Positions 38,225 to 48,634 of a stretch of 64,000 nucleotides of DNA are shown here, one piece after another; the stretch's first letter is position 1; each line of letters opens with the position of its first letter. The DNA comes from Massilia sp. YIM B02763. GTDB taxonomy: Bacteria; Pseudomonadota; Gammaproteobacteria; Burkholderiales; Burkholderiaceae_D. The DNA is taken from NCBI RefSeq assembly GCF_030412015.1, contig NZ_JASNRD010000008.1, forward strand, positions 1-64,000, given 5' to 3'. The position numbers were made by a program, and so were the translations under genes. The notes under the pieces were generated by a model. It did not search any database, had not been told where the DNA came from, and saw only the letters and a program-made list of their open reading frames with translations.

Positions 38225-39678
38225 GCGTTCGAATCTGTGTTGGGTTGGTTCAGTTGGTCCAGCTGGGCCAGGAAGCCGTCGCGCTGCCTGTCTTCCAGGC
38301 AGCGCAGGTCCAGCCACAGCGTGTCGTCGGCGATGCGGCCGATGACGGGGCGCGGCAGGGCGCGCAGGCGGCGTTCCAGCACGCCCAGCGGATTGCCCTT
38401 CACGCCGGCGGCGGCGCGCACGGCCAGGCCGTGGCTGGGCAGGCGGTCCACGGGCAGCGCGCCGCTGCCGATCTGGCTCGTCACCGGCTCGGCGGTCACG
38501 ACATAGGCGCTGCCGACCGCGTGCTGGAAGGGCGCCAGCAGCGCCTCGGCCGCCGCCCGCATGGCGCCGGCCGGGCGCGTGAGCAGGCGCAGCGTGGTCA
38601 GGCGCTCGGGCAGCAGGTCCGGCGCGCGGTACAGGTTCAGCACGGGTTCGAGCGCGGCCAGCGTCAGCTTGGACACGCGCAGGGCCCGTTTCAGGGGATT
38701 CTTCTTGATGGCGGCGACGAGGTCCTTGCGGCCGGCGATGATGCCGCACTGGGGGCCGCCCAGCAGCTTGTCGCCGCTGAAGGTGACGAGGTCGGCGCCG
38801 GCAGCGATCGTTTCCTTCACGGTCGTCTCGTGCGGCAGGCCCCAGCGCTCCAGGTCGACGAGGGTGCCGCTGCCCAGGTCCACGGCCAGCGGGATGCCCC
38901 GCTCGCGCGCCAGCGGCGCCAGCTCGGCCACCGTGACTTCCTTGGTGAAGCCCGTGATCGCATAGTTGCTGGCGTGGACCTTCATCAGCAGGGCCGTCTG
39001 CGGCCCGGCGAATTCGGCGTAGTCCTTCAGGTGGGTGCGGTTGGTGGTGCCCACTTCGCGCAGGATGGCGCCGGCGCGGGCCATGATGTCGGGGATGCGG
39101 AAGGCGCCGCCGATCTCGACCAGCTCGCCACGCGAGACGACCACTTCGCGCCCGTTGCCGAGCGCGTTGAGCATCAGCAGCACGGCCGCGGCATTGTTGT
39201 TGACGATGGTGACGGCTTCGGCGCCCGTCAGTTCGCGCAGCTGTTCCTCGACGAGGTTGTCGCGGTCGCCGCGCGAGCCCGTCTCGATGTCCCATTCCAG
39301 GTTCATCGGCCATTGCAGCGCGTCGACGACGGCCTGCACGGCCGCGTCGGGCAGCAGCGCGCGGCCCAGGTTCGTGTGCAGCACGGTCCCCGTCAGGTTG
39401 TAGACGGGGCGCAGTTTCGACACGTTGGCGGCGCGCAGGCGCGCGGCGAGCTGGTCCAGCAGCGCCGCGGGCGACGCGTCGGCCGCCTCGCCCGCGAGCA
39501 GGCGCGCCCGGGTGGCGTCGAGCACGGCGCGCAGGGCGGCCACGCTCTGCTCGCGGCCGTATTCGGCCAGCAGGGGCGCGCAGGCCGCGTCGTCGAGCAG
39601 CACGTGCACGGCCGGCAGGCGCAGCGCGCCGGCCGCGTTTGCCGAACCAGGCGCGGACCCAGGCACCCGAGCCGTCAT
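38221..39678 (-). CDS. selA: L-seryl-tRNA(Sec) selenium transferase SelA
   Basis: 485 residues, slightly longer than E. coli SelA (463). The core has [18 protein letters not shown], the pyridoxal-phosphate segment [11 protein letters not shown] and the Lys in [14 protein letters not shown]. It converts Ser-tRNA-Sec to Sec-tRNA-Sec using selenophosphate. The start at 39678 overlaps the fdhE stop (ATGA). No selD is in the window, so selenophosphate synthetase must be encoded elsewhere. Confidence 0.95.
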   Translation of the reverse strand: MTARVPGSAPGSANAAGALRLPAVHVLLDDAACAPLLAEYGREQSVAALRAVLDATRARLLAGEAADASPAALLDQLAARLRAANVSKLRPVYNLTGTVLHTNLGRALLPDAAVQAVVDALQWPMNLEWDIETGSRGDRDNLVEEQLRELTGAEAVTIVNNNAAAVLLMLNALGNGREVVVSRGELVEIGGAFRIPDIMARAGAILREVGTTNRTHLKDYAEFAGPQTALLMKVHASNYAITGFTKEVTVAELAPLARERGIPLAVDLGSGTLVDLERWGLPHETTVKETIAAGADLVTFSGDKLLGGPQCGIIAGRKDLVAAIKKNPLKRALRVSKLTLAALEPVLNLYRAPDLLPERLTTLRLLTRPAGAMRAAAEALLAPFQHAVGSAYVVTAEPVTSQIGSGALPVDRLPSHGLAVRAAAGVKGNPLGVLERRLRALPRPVIGRIADDTLWLDLRCLEDRQRDGFLAQLDQLNQPNTDSNA

Positions 39679-40703
39679 GCGCCTTCCTTCAACCAGAGCA
39701 GCGGATTGCCGCTGGCGCGCGCATACCCTGCCTCGGACACGAGCACGTCCAGCATCATGCTGGCCAGGTCGTCGGCCACCGGTTCGACGTGGAAGTCGTG
39801 TTCCTGGTTGAAGATCTTGCGGTAGGTGCCGCATTCGTCGCAGGTCTCGGCGCGCGCGACCTTGGTCGGGTCGTTGGCCTTGTCGAGCGTCTTGCCTTCC
39901 TTGGCGGCCGACTTGTTCTCGGCGACCGGGTCGGCGTCCTTCCCGACGAGGCCCTGGTAGGCGACCTTGGCCGTCGATTCGCAGTGCGAGCACTTCACGC
40001 GCACCATGTGCCATTCGGACTCGCAGACGCTGCAGTGCAGGTAGCGGTAGCCCTGCGACTGGCCGCCGATGCGCACGACGCTGGCGACCGGATGCGAGCC
40101 GCACACGGGACACAGCGTGCCGGTGACGAGCGGCTGGGCCCAGGCCGGGTCCAGCTGTCCGGCCATGACGCTCCAGGTCACCTGCAGCGCGGCGGCGACG
40201 AACGGGGCGCGCAGCGGATCGGCGCCTTCGTCGAAAGTGCCCAGGATCGCATCGGCGATGCCTTCCAGCTCGGCGCCCTCGGTGGCGCGCAGGGTGTCCA
40301 ACGCGGCGGCCAGTTGCGGCGGGGCGTCCTTGGCGGCGGCCAGCGCGTCCAGCAGGCGGGTGAAGACGTCGCGCCAGGCGGCCGGGCGCTCGCCCGTGGC
40401 CGGCAGCGGCGGCATATTGTGTTCGTGGGCCAGCGCCATCGCCGATTCGTCGGGCAGGGGCACGCCGTCCCGGCCGAGGTCGGCCACCACGACGGCCTGG
40501 GCATCGGCGACGGCCGCCATCAGCGACAGGTAGCCGCGCAGCGCTTCCTCGACCGGAATGCCGTGCACGTTGCCGGCGGCGAGGTTGCGCAGGCGTTCGG
40601 CGCGCGCGGAGAACAGGGAACCCGGGTGCGGCAGCAGCAGGCGCGGGATGGCGGTATGGTCGAGCGATTCGATTTCGCCCGGTTGGAGCAGACGTTGTAC
40701 CAA
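39675..40703 (-). CDS. fdhE: Formate dehydrogenase accessory protein FdhE
   Basis: 342 residues, a rubredoxin-like protein needed to assemble membrane formate dehydrogenases. Four CxxC pairs are visible: CPVCGSHP, CSVCESEW, CSHCES and CDECGTY, all in the second half (about 190-290). E. coli FdhE has 309 residues; the extra length is a Lys/Ala-rich insert between the third and fourth pairs (ENKSAAKEGKTLDK). Translation appears to start at a TTG at 40703, as no ATG occurs near the N-terminus. It begins about 20 bases past a terminator hairpin that follows fdnI. Confidence 0.93.
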   Translation of the reverse strand: MVQRLLQPGEIESLDHTAIPRLLLPHPGSLFSARAERLRNLAAGNVHGIPVEEALRGYLSLMAAVADAQAVVVADLGRDGVPLPDESAMALAHEHNMPPLPATGERPAAWRDVFTRLLDALAAAKDAPPQLAAALDTLRATEGAELEGIADAILGTFDEGADPLRAPFVAAALQVTWSVMAGQLDPAWAQPLVTGTLCPVCGSHPVASVVRIGGQSQGYRYLHCSVCESEWHMVRVKCSHCESTAKVAYQGLVGKDADPVAENKSAAKEGKTLDKANDPTKVARAETCDECGTYRKIFNQEHDFHVEPVADDLASMMLDVLVSEAGYARASGNPLLWLKEGA

Positions 40704-40720
40704 GATAATCTCTAGAAATG

Positions 40721-40752
40721 AAAAGGCCGGGTCGCCTCGGCGGACCCGGCCT
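40721..40752 (-). terminator. Terminator between fdnI and fdhE
   Basis: A 10-bp stem (AGGCCGGGTC at 40724-40733 with GACCCGGCCT at 40743-40752) with a GC-rich extension inside. The flanking A and T runs fit termination on either strand (TTTT after the stem leftward). It would separate the enzyme operon from fdhE-selAB, allowing partial read-through. Confidence 0.75.
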
Positions 40753-40778
40753 ATTTTAGATCAAGGAGGAACCGCGTG

Positions 40779-41432
40779 TCAGAGACCGCGCTTTTCGTTC
40801 CCCTTCATCACGGCTTCGAACCACTTCGGATGGTGCTTGCGCGCCCAGCCGTAGGTGACGGTGCCGCGCACCATCGCGCCGATCGAGCCCTTGATCCACA
40901 GGCCCGCATAGATGTGCACGATGATGGCCATGATGATCACGAACGCGAAGAACGCGTGGATCAGCGAGGAGAAGCGGCGCAGGCCGATCGGGAAGAAGGC
41001 CGAGAAGTACTCGCGCCAGATCACGATGCCCGACAGCAGCAGCGCGATCATCGCCACGATCAGCGTGAAGAACAGCAGCTTCTGGCCGGCATTGTACTTG
41101 CCGACCTTGGGCAGCTTGTCCTCGCGGTTGGCGAGCACGTCGTCCATCTGCTTGAGCCATTGCTTGTCGCCTTCGTCGAAGCGGTTGTGGCCCCACATGC
41201 GGATCGCCAGGAAGGCGAACGACACGAACATCACGATCCCGAAGAACGGGTGCAGGATGCGGGTCCACTGGCCGCCGCCGAACAGCGCGGCCATCCAGGC
41301 CGTGGCCGGATGGAACATGGCCAGGCCGGACAGCGCCAGCAGGATGAAGGCAATCGCGGTGATCCAGTGGTTGCTGCGCTCGTTCGCCGTATAGCGCTGG
41401 ATGAGCGGGTGGCCGTCTTTATCATGCTTCAT
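40779..41432 (-). CDS. fdnI: Formate dehydrogenase cytochrome b556 subunit (gamma)
   Basis: 217 residues, the expected length for FdnI/FdoI. Four transmembrane helices lie near 22-40, 60-82, 118-140 and 155-178. Haem-ligand His candidates are in [17 protein letters not shown] and IVHIYAGLW. It anchors the enzyme and passes electrons from the iron-sulfur subunit to quinone. It overlaps fdnH by 11 bases. FDH-N and FDH-O forms cannot be told apart by eye. Confidence 0.93.
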   Translation of the reverse strand: MKHDKDGHPLIQRYTANERSNHWITAIAFILLALSGLAMFHPATAWMAALFGGGQWTRILHPFFGIVMFVSFAFLAIRMWGHNRFDEGDKQWLKQMDDVLANREDKLPKVGKYNAGQKLLFFTLIVAMIALLLSGIVIWREYFSAFFPIGLRRFSSLIHAFFAFVIIMAIIVHIYAGLWIKGSIGAMVRGTVTYGWARKHHPKWFEAVMKGNEKRGL

Positions 41433-42342
41433 GCTTCTCTCCCTTCAGCTTGCGGGCCTCGTGCAGCGCCTCGGCTTCTTCTTCCTTGCTGACCTCGTTC
41501 GGACCGACGCGGCTGTAGTGGAACCAGCCGGCCACCGCGGCCGCGGCCATGCCCAGCAGGGCCAGCGGCTTGGTGACGCCTTTCCACAGGCCGACCATCG
41601 GGCTGATGGACGGATCCTTGGCCAGGCCGTGGTACAGCGCCGGACGGTCGGCATGGTGCAGCACGTACATGACGTGCGTGCCGCCCACGCCGGCCGGGTC
41701 GTACAGGCCGGCGTTCTCGAAGCCGCGTTCCTTCAGGTCGGCGATGCGCTCCTCGGCGTGCACCTTCATGTCCTCCTTGGTGCCGAACACGATGGCGCCC
41801 GTCGGGCAGGTCTTCACGCAAGCCGGTTCCTGGCCCACGGCCACGCGGTCCGAGCACAGGGTGCACTTGTAGGCGCGGTTGTCCTGCTGCGAAATGCGCG
41901 GGATGTTGAACGGGCAGCCGGTGACGCAGTAGCCGCAGCCGATGCAGTTTTCCTGGTGGAAGTCGACGATGCCGTTGTTGTACTGCACGATCGCGCCCGG
42001 CGACGGGCAGGCCTTCAGGCAGCCCGGTTCCTCGCAGTGCATGCAGCCGTCCTTGCGGATCAGCCACTCGAGGTTGCCGTCGTCCTTCTCCACTTCCGAG
42101 AACCGCATCACGGTCCACGAATGCGGCGACAGGTCGAGCGGATTGTCGTACACGCCGGCATTGAAGCCGACGTCGTCGCGCAGGTCGTTCCATTCCATGC
42201 ACGCGGTCTGGCAAGCCTTGCAACCGATGCACTTGGAAACGTCGATCAGCTTGGCGACCGTGCCCGTGACCGGGGCACGTGCCGTCGGCGGCTGGACCGT
42301 GGTAGCGGAAACCCGCTTGATATCCAAAGATTGTAATGCCAT
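41422..42342 (-). CDS. fdnH: Formate dehydrogenase iron-sulfur subunit (beta)
   Basis: 306 residues with four 4Fe-4S cluster motifs: [11 protein letters not shown] (about 38-48), [25 protein letters not shown] and [23 protein letters not shown]-terminal transmembrane helix near 255-275 ([15 protein letters not shown]) faces the periplasm as in FdnH. It wires the catalytic subunit to the cytochrome. It starts 17 bases after fdnG. Confidence 0.94.
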   Translation of the reverse strand: MALQSLDIKRVSATTVQPPTARAPVTGTVAKLIDVSKCIGCKACQTACMEWNDLRDDVGFNAGVYDNPLDLSPHSWTVMRFSEVEKDDGNLEWLIRKDGCMHCEEPGCLKACPSPGAIVQYNNGIVDFHQENCIGCGYCVTGCPFNIPRISQQDNRAYKCTLCSDRVAVGQEPACVKTCPTGAIVFGTKEDMKVHAEERIADLKERGFENAGLYDPAGVGGTHVMYVLHHADRPALYHGLAKDPSISPMVGLWKGVTKPLALLGMAAAAVAGWFHYSRVGPNEVSKEEEAEALHEARKLKGEKHEA

Positions 42343-42358
42343 ATCAATATCTCCGCCG

Positions 42359-45300
42359 TTATGCCTTCTCGACCTTCACCAGGAAGGACTTGAATTCCGG
42401 CGTCTGCGAGTTGCCGTCGCCGACCGACGGGGTCAGGGTGTTGGTCAGGTAGCCCGGCTTGGTCAGCCCCTTGAAGCCGAAGTGGATCGGAAGCCCGATG
42501 GTATGGGTTTCCTTGCCGTCGATGTTCAAGGCGCGGATTCGCTTGGTCACCACCGCCTTGCAGACGATGTGGCCGCGCTTGCTGCTCACCTTCACGGTCT
42601 GTCCGGTGGACACGCCGATCTGGGCCGCCAGCTTGTCGCCGATTTCCACGAACTGTTCCGGCTGGATGATGGCATTCAGGCGTGCATGCTTGGTCCAGTA
42701 GTGGAAGTGCTCGGTCAAGCGGTAGCTGGTCGCCACCACCGGGAACTCCTCGTGCGTGCCGAACATGGCGCGGTCGTCCGGGAACACGCGTGCGCCCGGG
42801 TTCGACGTGGCGGCCTTGTTCTTCGGATGCAGCGGGTTGTAGCCCAGCGGATTCTCGAACGGCTCGTAGTGCTCGGGGAACGGACCCTCGTTCATCATGC
42901 CGCGGGCGAAGAAACGCGCCACGCCTTCGGCATTCATGATGAACGGGTTCATGCCGCCGGCCGGGTCCTCGTCCAACTTGAAGTCGGGCACGTCCGGACC
43001 GCTCCAGGTCGTACCGTTCCAGGCGATCAGCTTGCGCTTGGCGTCGAACGGCTTGCCCTTGGTGTCGCAGGAGGCGCGGTTGTACAGCACGCGGCGGTTC
43101 GCCGGCCAGGCCCAGGCCCAGTTCAGCGTATTGCCGATGCCGGTCGGGTCGCTGTTGTCGCGGCGGCCCATCTGGTTGCCCGCCTGGGTCCAGCAGCCGG
43201 TGAAGATCCAGCAGCCCGAGGTGGTGCTGCCGTCGTCGCGCAGCTGCGCGAAGCTGGACAGCTGTTCGCCTTTCTTGACGAGCACCTTGGTCGGGTCCTT
43301 CGGATCCATCAGGTCCTTCAGCGCCTTGCCGTTGTACTCCATCGCCAGCTCTTCCGGCTGCGGGCTGTCAGGACGCGCGTACGGCCAGGTCAGGTTCAGG
43401 ATCGGGTCCGGGAACTTGCCGCCTTCGGTCTGGTACATCTTCTTCATGCGCAGGAACAGGCCCGCCATGATTTCCAGGTCACTCTTGGCCTTGCCCGGCG
43501 GTTCGGCGCCTTGCCAGTGCCACTGCAGCACGCGCGAGGACGACACCAGCGAGCCGCGTTCCTCGGCGAAGCAGGAGGTCGGCAGGTTGAATACCTCGGT
43601 CTGGATCTTGGACGGATCGACGTCGTTCATGTCGCCGTACGACTTCCAGAATTCCGACGTTTCCGTCTCCAGCGGATCCATCACCACCAGGAACTTGAGC
43701 TTCGACAGTGCTGCCACCGTCTTGTTCTTGTTCGGCGCCGATGCGATCACGTTGAAGCCCTGGCAGATGTAACCGTGCATCTTGCCTTCGGTCATCATCT
43801 GGATCGCCTGCAGCAGGTCGTACGGCTTGTCCAGCTTCGGCAGGTAGTCGTAGGCCCAGTTGTTGTCCTCGGTGGCGGCATCGCCCCACCAGGTCTTCAT
43901 GAAGCTGACGTGGAACTTCTTGTAGTTGCTCCAGTAGCTCAGCTGGTTCGGACGCAGGGGTTTCGGTGCGCGCGCATCGATGTACTTGCCGAAGTCCTGT
44001 TCCGCTTCGAACGGCAGGGTCATGTAGCCCGGCAGCATGTTCGTCATCAGGCCCAGGTCGGTCAGGCCCTGGATGTTCGAGTGGCCGCGCAGCGCGTTCA
44101 TGCCGCCGCCGGCGATACCGATGTTACCCAGCAGCAGCTGGACGAGCGCGCCCATGCGCAGGGTCTGCGCACCGGTCGAGTGCTGGGTCCAGCCCAGCGC
44201 GTACAGGATCGTGCCTGCGCGGCCCGGCACGGCGGTCGAGGCGAGGGCTTCGGCAACCTTGTGGAACTGCTCCGGCGACACGCCGCAGACCTTCTGCACC
44301 ATTTCCGGCGTATAGCGCGAGTAGTGCTTCTTGAACAGCTGGTAGACGCAACGCGGGTGCTGCAGGGTCGGATCGACCTTGGCGTAGCCGTCCTCGCCCA
44401 TCTCGTAGTTCCAGCTGGCCTTGTCGGCGTACTTGCCGGCGGTGGCGTCGTAGCCCGAGAAGATGCCGTCGTCGAACGCGAAGTCTTCGCGGACGATGAA
44501 GGACATGTCGGTGTAGTTGACGACGTATTCCTTCTGGATCTTGTCGTTCGAGATCAGGTAGTTCGCGACCGCGCCCAGGAATACGATGTCCGTGCCGGTG
44601 CGCGTCGGGACATAGTAGTCGGCGACGGACGCGGTACGGGTAAAGCGTGGATCGACCACGATCAGCTTGGCCTTGTTATGTGCCTTCGCTTCGGTGACCC
44701 ATTTAAAACCGCAGGGGTGAGCTTCGGCGGCATTACCGCCCATAACCAGAATCACGTCGGCATTCTTGATGTCGACCCAGTGATTCGTCATCGCTCCACG
44801 GCCAAACGTCGGGGCAAGACCTGCCACCGTCGGACCGTGTCAAACACGCGCCTGGTTATCGAAGGGGAGCATCCCCATGGTACGCATGGCCTTGTGGGTC
44901 AGGTAACCCACCTCGTTGCTGGCTGCCGAAGCGGCGAGCATGCCCGTGCTGATCCATCGGTTGACGGTCTTGCCGTCCTCGGTTTTTTCGATGAAGTTCG
45001 CGTCGCGATCTTCCTTCATCAGCTTGGCGATGCGGTCGAGCGCCTTGTCCCACGAGATCGGGGTCCATTCGTTGCTGCCCGGAGCGCGGTATTTCGGCTC
45101 CAGCAGACGGCCCGGGCTGTGGATGAAGTCGACGAGCGAAGCGCCTTTCGGGCACAGCGTGCCGCGGTTGACCGGATGGTCCGGGTCGCCTTCGATGTGG
45201 ATGATCGAGGCAGCGGCGTTCTTCGCGCCGTCGCCCAGGCCGTACATCAGCAGGCCGCAGCCCACGGAGCAGTACGGGCAGGTATTGCGCGTCTCGGTCG

Positions 45301-45430
45301 TGCGTGCCAGCTTGTACTGCCGGACTTCGGCGAGTGCCGTAGCCGGAGCGAAGCCAAGCACCGCCAGGCTCGAGCCAGCGATGGTAGCGCCGGTTACCCG
45401 AAGGAACTGGCGCCTTGACATTTGGTTCAT
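42359..45430 (-). CDS. fdnG: Selenocysteine-containing formate dehydrogenase alpha subunit (in-frame TGA = Sec)
   Basis: One 1023-residue protein read through a TGA at 44840-44842. Before it the frame gives a Tat signal (SRRQFLRV at 5-12), the 4Fe-4S motif CPYCSVGC and NQARV. After it comes [20 protein letters not shown], the exact context of Sec196 in E. coli FdnG; Sec here is residue 197. Molybdopterin-guanine-dinucleotide domains fill the rest, and the last 130 residues are the dinucleotide-binding cap. It oxidises formate in the periplasm after Tat export with fdnH. AAGGAC lies before the ATG at 45430. Naive gene calling would report two genes, 45430-44840 and 44827-42359. Confidence 0.96.
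44813..44842 (-). promoter_or_regulatory. Bacterial SECIS hairpin with Sec codon of fdnG
   Basis: Fifteen bases past the TGA (44842-44840) lies GGCAGGTCTTGCC (44825-44813), a GGCA/TGCC stem with the GGTCT loop that SelB recognises in E. coli fdhF and fdnG. Its position inside the coding sequence is that of bacterial SECIS elements. Confidence 0.85.
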
Positions 45431-45588
45431 GAATAAGTCCTTCTAACGGGAAAATATTGCTGCTGGAGTGTAACACTCCGTCCCTTTTTGATGAATGCTA
45501 AAATGATGTCCTGCTTCACTTCTTCACCCAAAATACGTAGTTTCCACAACACATCTTGTAGGACTACGCCCCACTGGGACTCCGAAAA
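45431..45588. promoter_or_regulatory. Divergent fdnG/fdhD promoter region
   Basis: 158 AT-rich bases. It contains the 15-base palindrome GGAGTGTAACACTCC at 45465-45479, centred 42 bases before the fdnG ATG and so a likely operator, and a TGTAGGACTAC half-site at 45556-45566. I see no clear FNR or NarL box. Confidence 0.55.
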
Positions 45589-46443
45589 TTGACGAACCTC
45601 ACATTGCATCCGTACGGAAATGGTACCCCGGATTCAGATTTACCGCTGAGAGCGGCACCTCGGCCGGTGTTGCGTATGCGCACGGGTATCCTGTCCGAAG
45701 TCGAGGACATGATCGTCGACGAGGTCCCGATCGCGCTCGTGTATAACGGGATATCGCATGCGGTGATGATGGCCACGCCTGCCGACCTGGAAGAGTTCGC
45801 GCTCGGCTTCTCGCTCAGCGAGGGCATCATCGCCCATGCGGGCGAGTGCTACGGCATCGAGGTCGAGAACGGCCCGGGCGGCGTCTCCGTCGAACTGGAG
45901 ATCGCCAGCGCCGCCTTCATGGCCCTGAAGGAGCGCCGCCGCTCGCTGGCCGGAAGGACGGGTTGCGGCTTGTGCGGCGTGGACAGCCTGGACCAGGTGT
46001 GCCGTCCCTTGCCGGCGCTGGCGCCGGCCCGCGGATTCCACGCCGCCGGGGTGCGCCAGGCGCTCGGCGCGATCGGCGCCCGGCAGGAGCTGACGCGCCT
46101 GACGGGCGCCGCCCACGCGGCCGCCTGGTGCGGCATGGACGGCGTGCTGCGCATCGTGCGCGAGGACGTGGGCCGCCACAACGCGCTCGACAAGGTGATC
46201 GGCGCCATGGCGCGCGGCAAGGCCGATCCGCATGACGGCTTCCTCCTCATCACCAGCCGGGTCAGCTTCGAGATGGCCCAGAAGGCCAGCCTGGCCGGCG
46301 TCTCCGCCCTCGTGGGCATGTCGGCGCCGACGCTGGCGGCCGTCGAACTGGCCGAACGGGCGGGGATGACGCTGCTGGCGTTCGCGCGGGGCGACAATTT
46401 CGTCTGCTATGCGCATCCGCAACATCTGGCGGTGGACACTTAG
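45589..46443 (+). CDS. fdhD: Formate dehydrogenase sulfurtransferase FdhD
   Basis: 284 residues. It transfers sulfur from IscS to the molybdenum cofactor of formate dehydrogenase. Signatures: DEVPIALVYNGISHAVMM (about 44-61), the Cys pair CGLCG (about 125), REDVGRHNALDKVIG and SRVSFEMAQKA. The start is probably TTG at 45589 with weak upstream purines; the first ATG at 45676 would leave an unusually short N-terminus. It is divergent from fdnG. Confidence 0.92.
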   Translation: MTNLTLHPYGNGTPDSDLPLRAAPRPVLRMRTGILSEVEDMIVDEVPIALVYNGISHAVMMATPADLEEFALGFSLSEGIIAHAGECYGIEVENGPGGVSVELEIASAAFMALKERRRSLAGRTGCGLCGVDSLDQVCRPLPALAPARGFHAAGVRQALGAIGARQELTRLTGAAHAAAWCGMDGVLRIVREDVGRHNALDKVIGAMARGKADPHDGFLLITSRVSFEMAQKASLAGVSALVGMSAPTLAAVELAERAGMTLLAFARGDNFVCYAHPQHLAVDT

Positions 46444-46449
46444 TTTCCC

Positions 46450-46482
46450 GGCAGCGCATGGCGCTGCCTTGCATCGATTTTT
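46450..46482 (+). terminator. Terminator after fdhD
   Basis: A perfect 8-bp stem GGCAGCGC/GCGCTGCC (46450-46457 and 46461-46468) with a 3-base loop, 6 bases past the fdhD stop. TT follows directly and TTTTT a few bases later. Confidence 0.6.
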
Positions 46483-46617
46483 CCGATGTGATTCTCCGAT
46501 AAACTCGGATTCACCCCGGCCGGCTTTGTCGTTATGCTTCGCCGGGGCGGACACGGCTGCAAAGAGGGCTGCACTGAGCACCGGCTCGACCCAAGAACAA
46601 CGATTATCAGGAAAAAC

Positions 46618-47691
46618 ATGCCGTACCGCTCCCTCGTGCCGCCGCTGTTGTTCGCCGCCGCGCTGGCCTTCCTGCTGCAGCACTTCGTCGGCTCGCTGGC
46701 CTGGGCCGGCCTGCTCGCCGTCATCACGTGGCCGCTGCACCGGCACCTGCTGGCGCGCGGCTGGCCGCGCATGGCCAGCGCCGCCACGCTGCTGTTCCTG
46801 CTGGTGACCTGCTTCGTGGGGCCGTCGATCCTCCTGATCAATGCGCTGGGCCACGAGCTGGCCGGCGTCGAGCGCCTGTTTGCCCAGGTCAACGAGACGG
46901 GCGTGCCGGCGCCGCCCTGGCTGCTGCAGCTGCCCCAGGTGGCGCTGGAGCCGGCGCTGCAGTGGTGGAACCAGCACCTGGCCGTGCCGGGCGGGCTGCG
47001 CACGCTGGTCCGCAACACGGTGGGCGACTTCCTGCCGCACATGACGGGCACGCTGCGCGCCTGGGGCTCGACCATCCTCGCCAATGCCCTGTACCTGTTC
47101 CTGACGCTGCTGACGCTGTTCGTGCTGTACCTGCACGGCCCGGCCGTCGTGCGCCATGCGGACCGCGCCGGCATGCGCCTCATTCCGGCCCACTATCCCG
47201 TGTTCCGGCGCCTGCTGCCGCTGTCCGTGCGCGGCACGGCGCTGGGGCTGTGCTCGATCGCGCTGCTGGAGGGCATCGTCCTGGGGGCCGCCTACGCGAT
47301 CGCCGGCGCGCCCGCGCCCGTGCTGCTGGCCGTCATCACGGGCTACCTGGCCCTGATCCCGGGCGGCGCGCCGTTGTCGTTCACGACGGTGTCGATCCTG
47401 CTGCTGGGCCAGGGCAATCCGGGCGCCGCGCTGGGACTGTTCAGCTGGGGCGCCATCGAGCTGTTCATGGTCGATAAATTCATCCGGCCCAAGCTGATCG
47501 GGCACCGGGTCGACCTGCCGTTCCTGGCTGTGCTGTTCGGCCTGCTGGGCGGCGTGTCGACGATGGGTGTGCTGGGGCTGTTCGTCGGGCCGTTCATGAT
47601 GGCGGTGCTGTTCTGGTGGCTGCGCGACGGGGACGTGGACGTCGTCGAGGATGGCGTCGTGTCCAAGCTGAAGGACAAGCAGGCACGCTAG
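46618..47691 (+). CDS. AI-2E family membrane transporter
   Basis: 357 residues with about eight transmembrane helices: two at the N-terminus, a long periplasmic or cytosolic stretch near 90-150, then five or six closely spaced helices ending near 340. PAPVLLAVITGYLALIPGGAPLSF and LVDKFIRPKLIGHRVDLPFL-type motifs (here MVDKFIRPKLIGHRVDLP) mark the AI-2E/PerM/YdiK family. Substrates vary, so export of autoinducer 2 should not be assumed. AGGA lies before the ATG; upstream in-frame residues lack a start site. Confidence 0.88.
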   Translation: MPYRSLVPPLLFAAALAFLLQHFVGSLAWAGLLAVITWPLHRHLLARGWPRMASAATLLFLLVTCFVGPSILLINALGHELAGVERLFAQVNETGVPAPPWLLQLPQVALEPALQWWNQHLAVPGGLRTLVRNTVGDFLPHMTGTLRAWGSTILANALYLFLTLLTLFVLYLHGPAVVRHADRAGMRLIPAHYPVFRRLLPLSVRGTALGLCSIALLEGIVLGAAYAIAGAPAPVLLAVITGYLALIPGGAPLSFTTVSILLLGQGNPGAALGLFSWGAIELFMVDKFIRPKLIGHRVDLPFLAVLFGLLGGVSTMGVLGLFVGPFMMAVLFWWLRDGDVDVVEDGVVSKLKDKQAR

Positions 47692-47755
47692 AAGGCTGCA
47701 GCGGAACGTTCCGTCGCCGCGGCGATCTTACGCCGTACTTGGCCAGGAGACGATC

Positions 47756-48541
47756 ATGCCGACGTTCCGCGGCGCCGCCGCCCCCCTGTCGGGCACGGGG
47801 TTCAGGCAAGCCATGCAGTCGCTCGAGACCGACGCCCAGTCGCTGTGGGCATTGATCACGGTGGAAACGAGCGGTTTCGGCTACCTGCCGGACCGCCGGC
47901 CGAAGATCCTGTTCGAACGCCATGTCTTCCACCGGCGCACGGGTGGCAGGTACGGGGCCGCGCATGCGGACATCAGCGCGCCGGCGGCGGGCGGCTACCT
48001 GGGCGACGGCGCCGAGTACACGCGGCTGGAGCGGGCGATGGCGCTGGACCGCCAGGCGGCGCTCGACAGCGCATCCTGGGGCCTGGGACAGATCATGGGC
48101 TACCACGCGACGGCGCTCGGCTACCCGGGCAGCGAGGCGATGGTGGCCGGCTTTTGCGAGGGGGAAGACGAGCAGCTGGCGGGCGTGCAGCGCTTCATCG
48201 GAGCGCATCCTCCCTTGCGCCAGGCGCTGCTGCAGAAGAACTGGACCCGCGTGGCGTTTTTCTACAACGGGGCCGGCTACGCCGAGCACGGCTACCACCG
48301 CAAGCTCGAGCACTACCACGACCTGTACCAGCTGAAGGGGACGCCGGACATCACGGTCCGGATGGCGCAAGCCTGGCTGACCTATCTCGGCTACCAGCCG
48401 CGCGGCGTGGACGGGATCCTCGGACCGGCCACGGGCACGGCCCTGATCGCGTTCCAGAAAGAGAAGGGATTGCCAGTCACGGCCGGGCTGGACGACGCCA
48501 CGCTCGAACAGTTGCGGCTGGCCGTCGCCGACGCCGTTTGA
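47756..48541 (+). CDS. N-acetylmuramidase with C-terminal peptidoglycan-binding domain
   Basis: 261 residues, no signal peptide. Residues about 12-180 are a DUF3380 N-acetylmuramidase (ILFERHVFHRRTGG with the catalytic Glu, SASWGLGQIMGYHA, VAFFYNGAGYAEHGYHRKL). Residues about 195-258 are a PG_binding_1 domain (LTYLGYQPRGVDGILGPATGTALIAFQ). This is the plan of some phage and tailocin endolysins. No holin or phage gene is adjacent, so it may be a stray prophage lysin or a cell-wall enzyme released some other way. AGGAGA lies 6 bases before the ATG. Confidence 0.88.
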   Translation: MPTFRGAAAPLSGTGFRQAMQSLETDAQSLWALITVETSGFGYLPDRRPKILFERHVFHRRTGGRYGAAHADISAPAAGGYLGDGAEYTRLERAMALDRQAALDSASWGLGQIMGYHATALGYPGSEAMVAGFCEGEDEQLAGVQRFIGAHPPLRQALLQKNWTRVAFFYNGAGYAEHGYHRKLEHYHDLYQLKGTPDITVRMAQAWLTYLGYQPRGVDGILGPATGTALIAFQKEKGLPVTAGLDDATLEQLRLAVADAV

Positions 48542-48556
48542 GTGTGACGCGTCACG

Positions 48557-48595
48557 AAAAAAACGGCGGCACGGCTTCGTGGGCCGTGCCGCCGT
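48557..48595 (-). terminator. Strong terminator of the di-haem oxidoreductase gene
   Basis: A 13-bp perfect stem (48583-48595 with 48563-48575) and 7-base loop. On the minus strand it is followed by a run of seven T (48563-48557), 40 bases past the gene's stop. Confidence 0.92.
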
Positions 48596-48634
48596 GGTGT
48601 CATGCCGGGACGCGCGGTCCCGGTTCACGACGCC

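Noticed and set aside
44827..45430. fdnG as two separate genes
   Set aside because: The TGA falls at the Sec position of the family, with a SECIS hairpin, and selA, selB and selC are adjacent.
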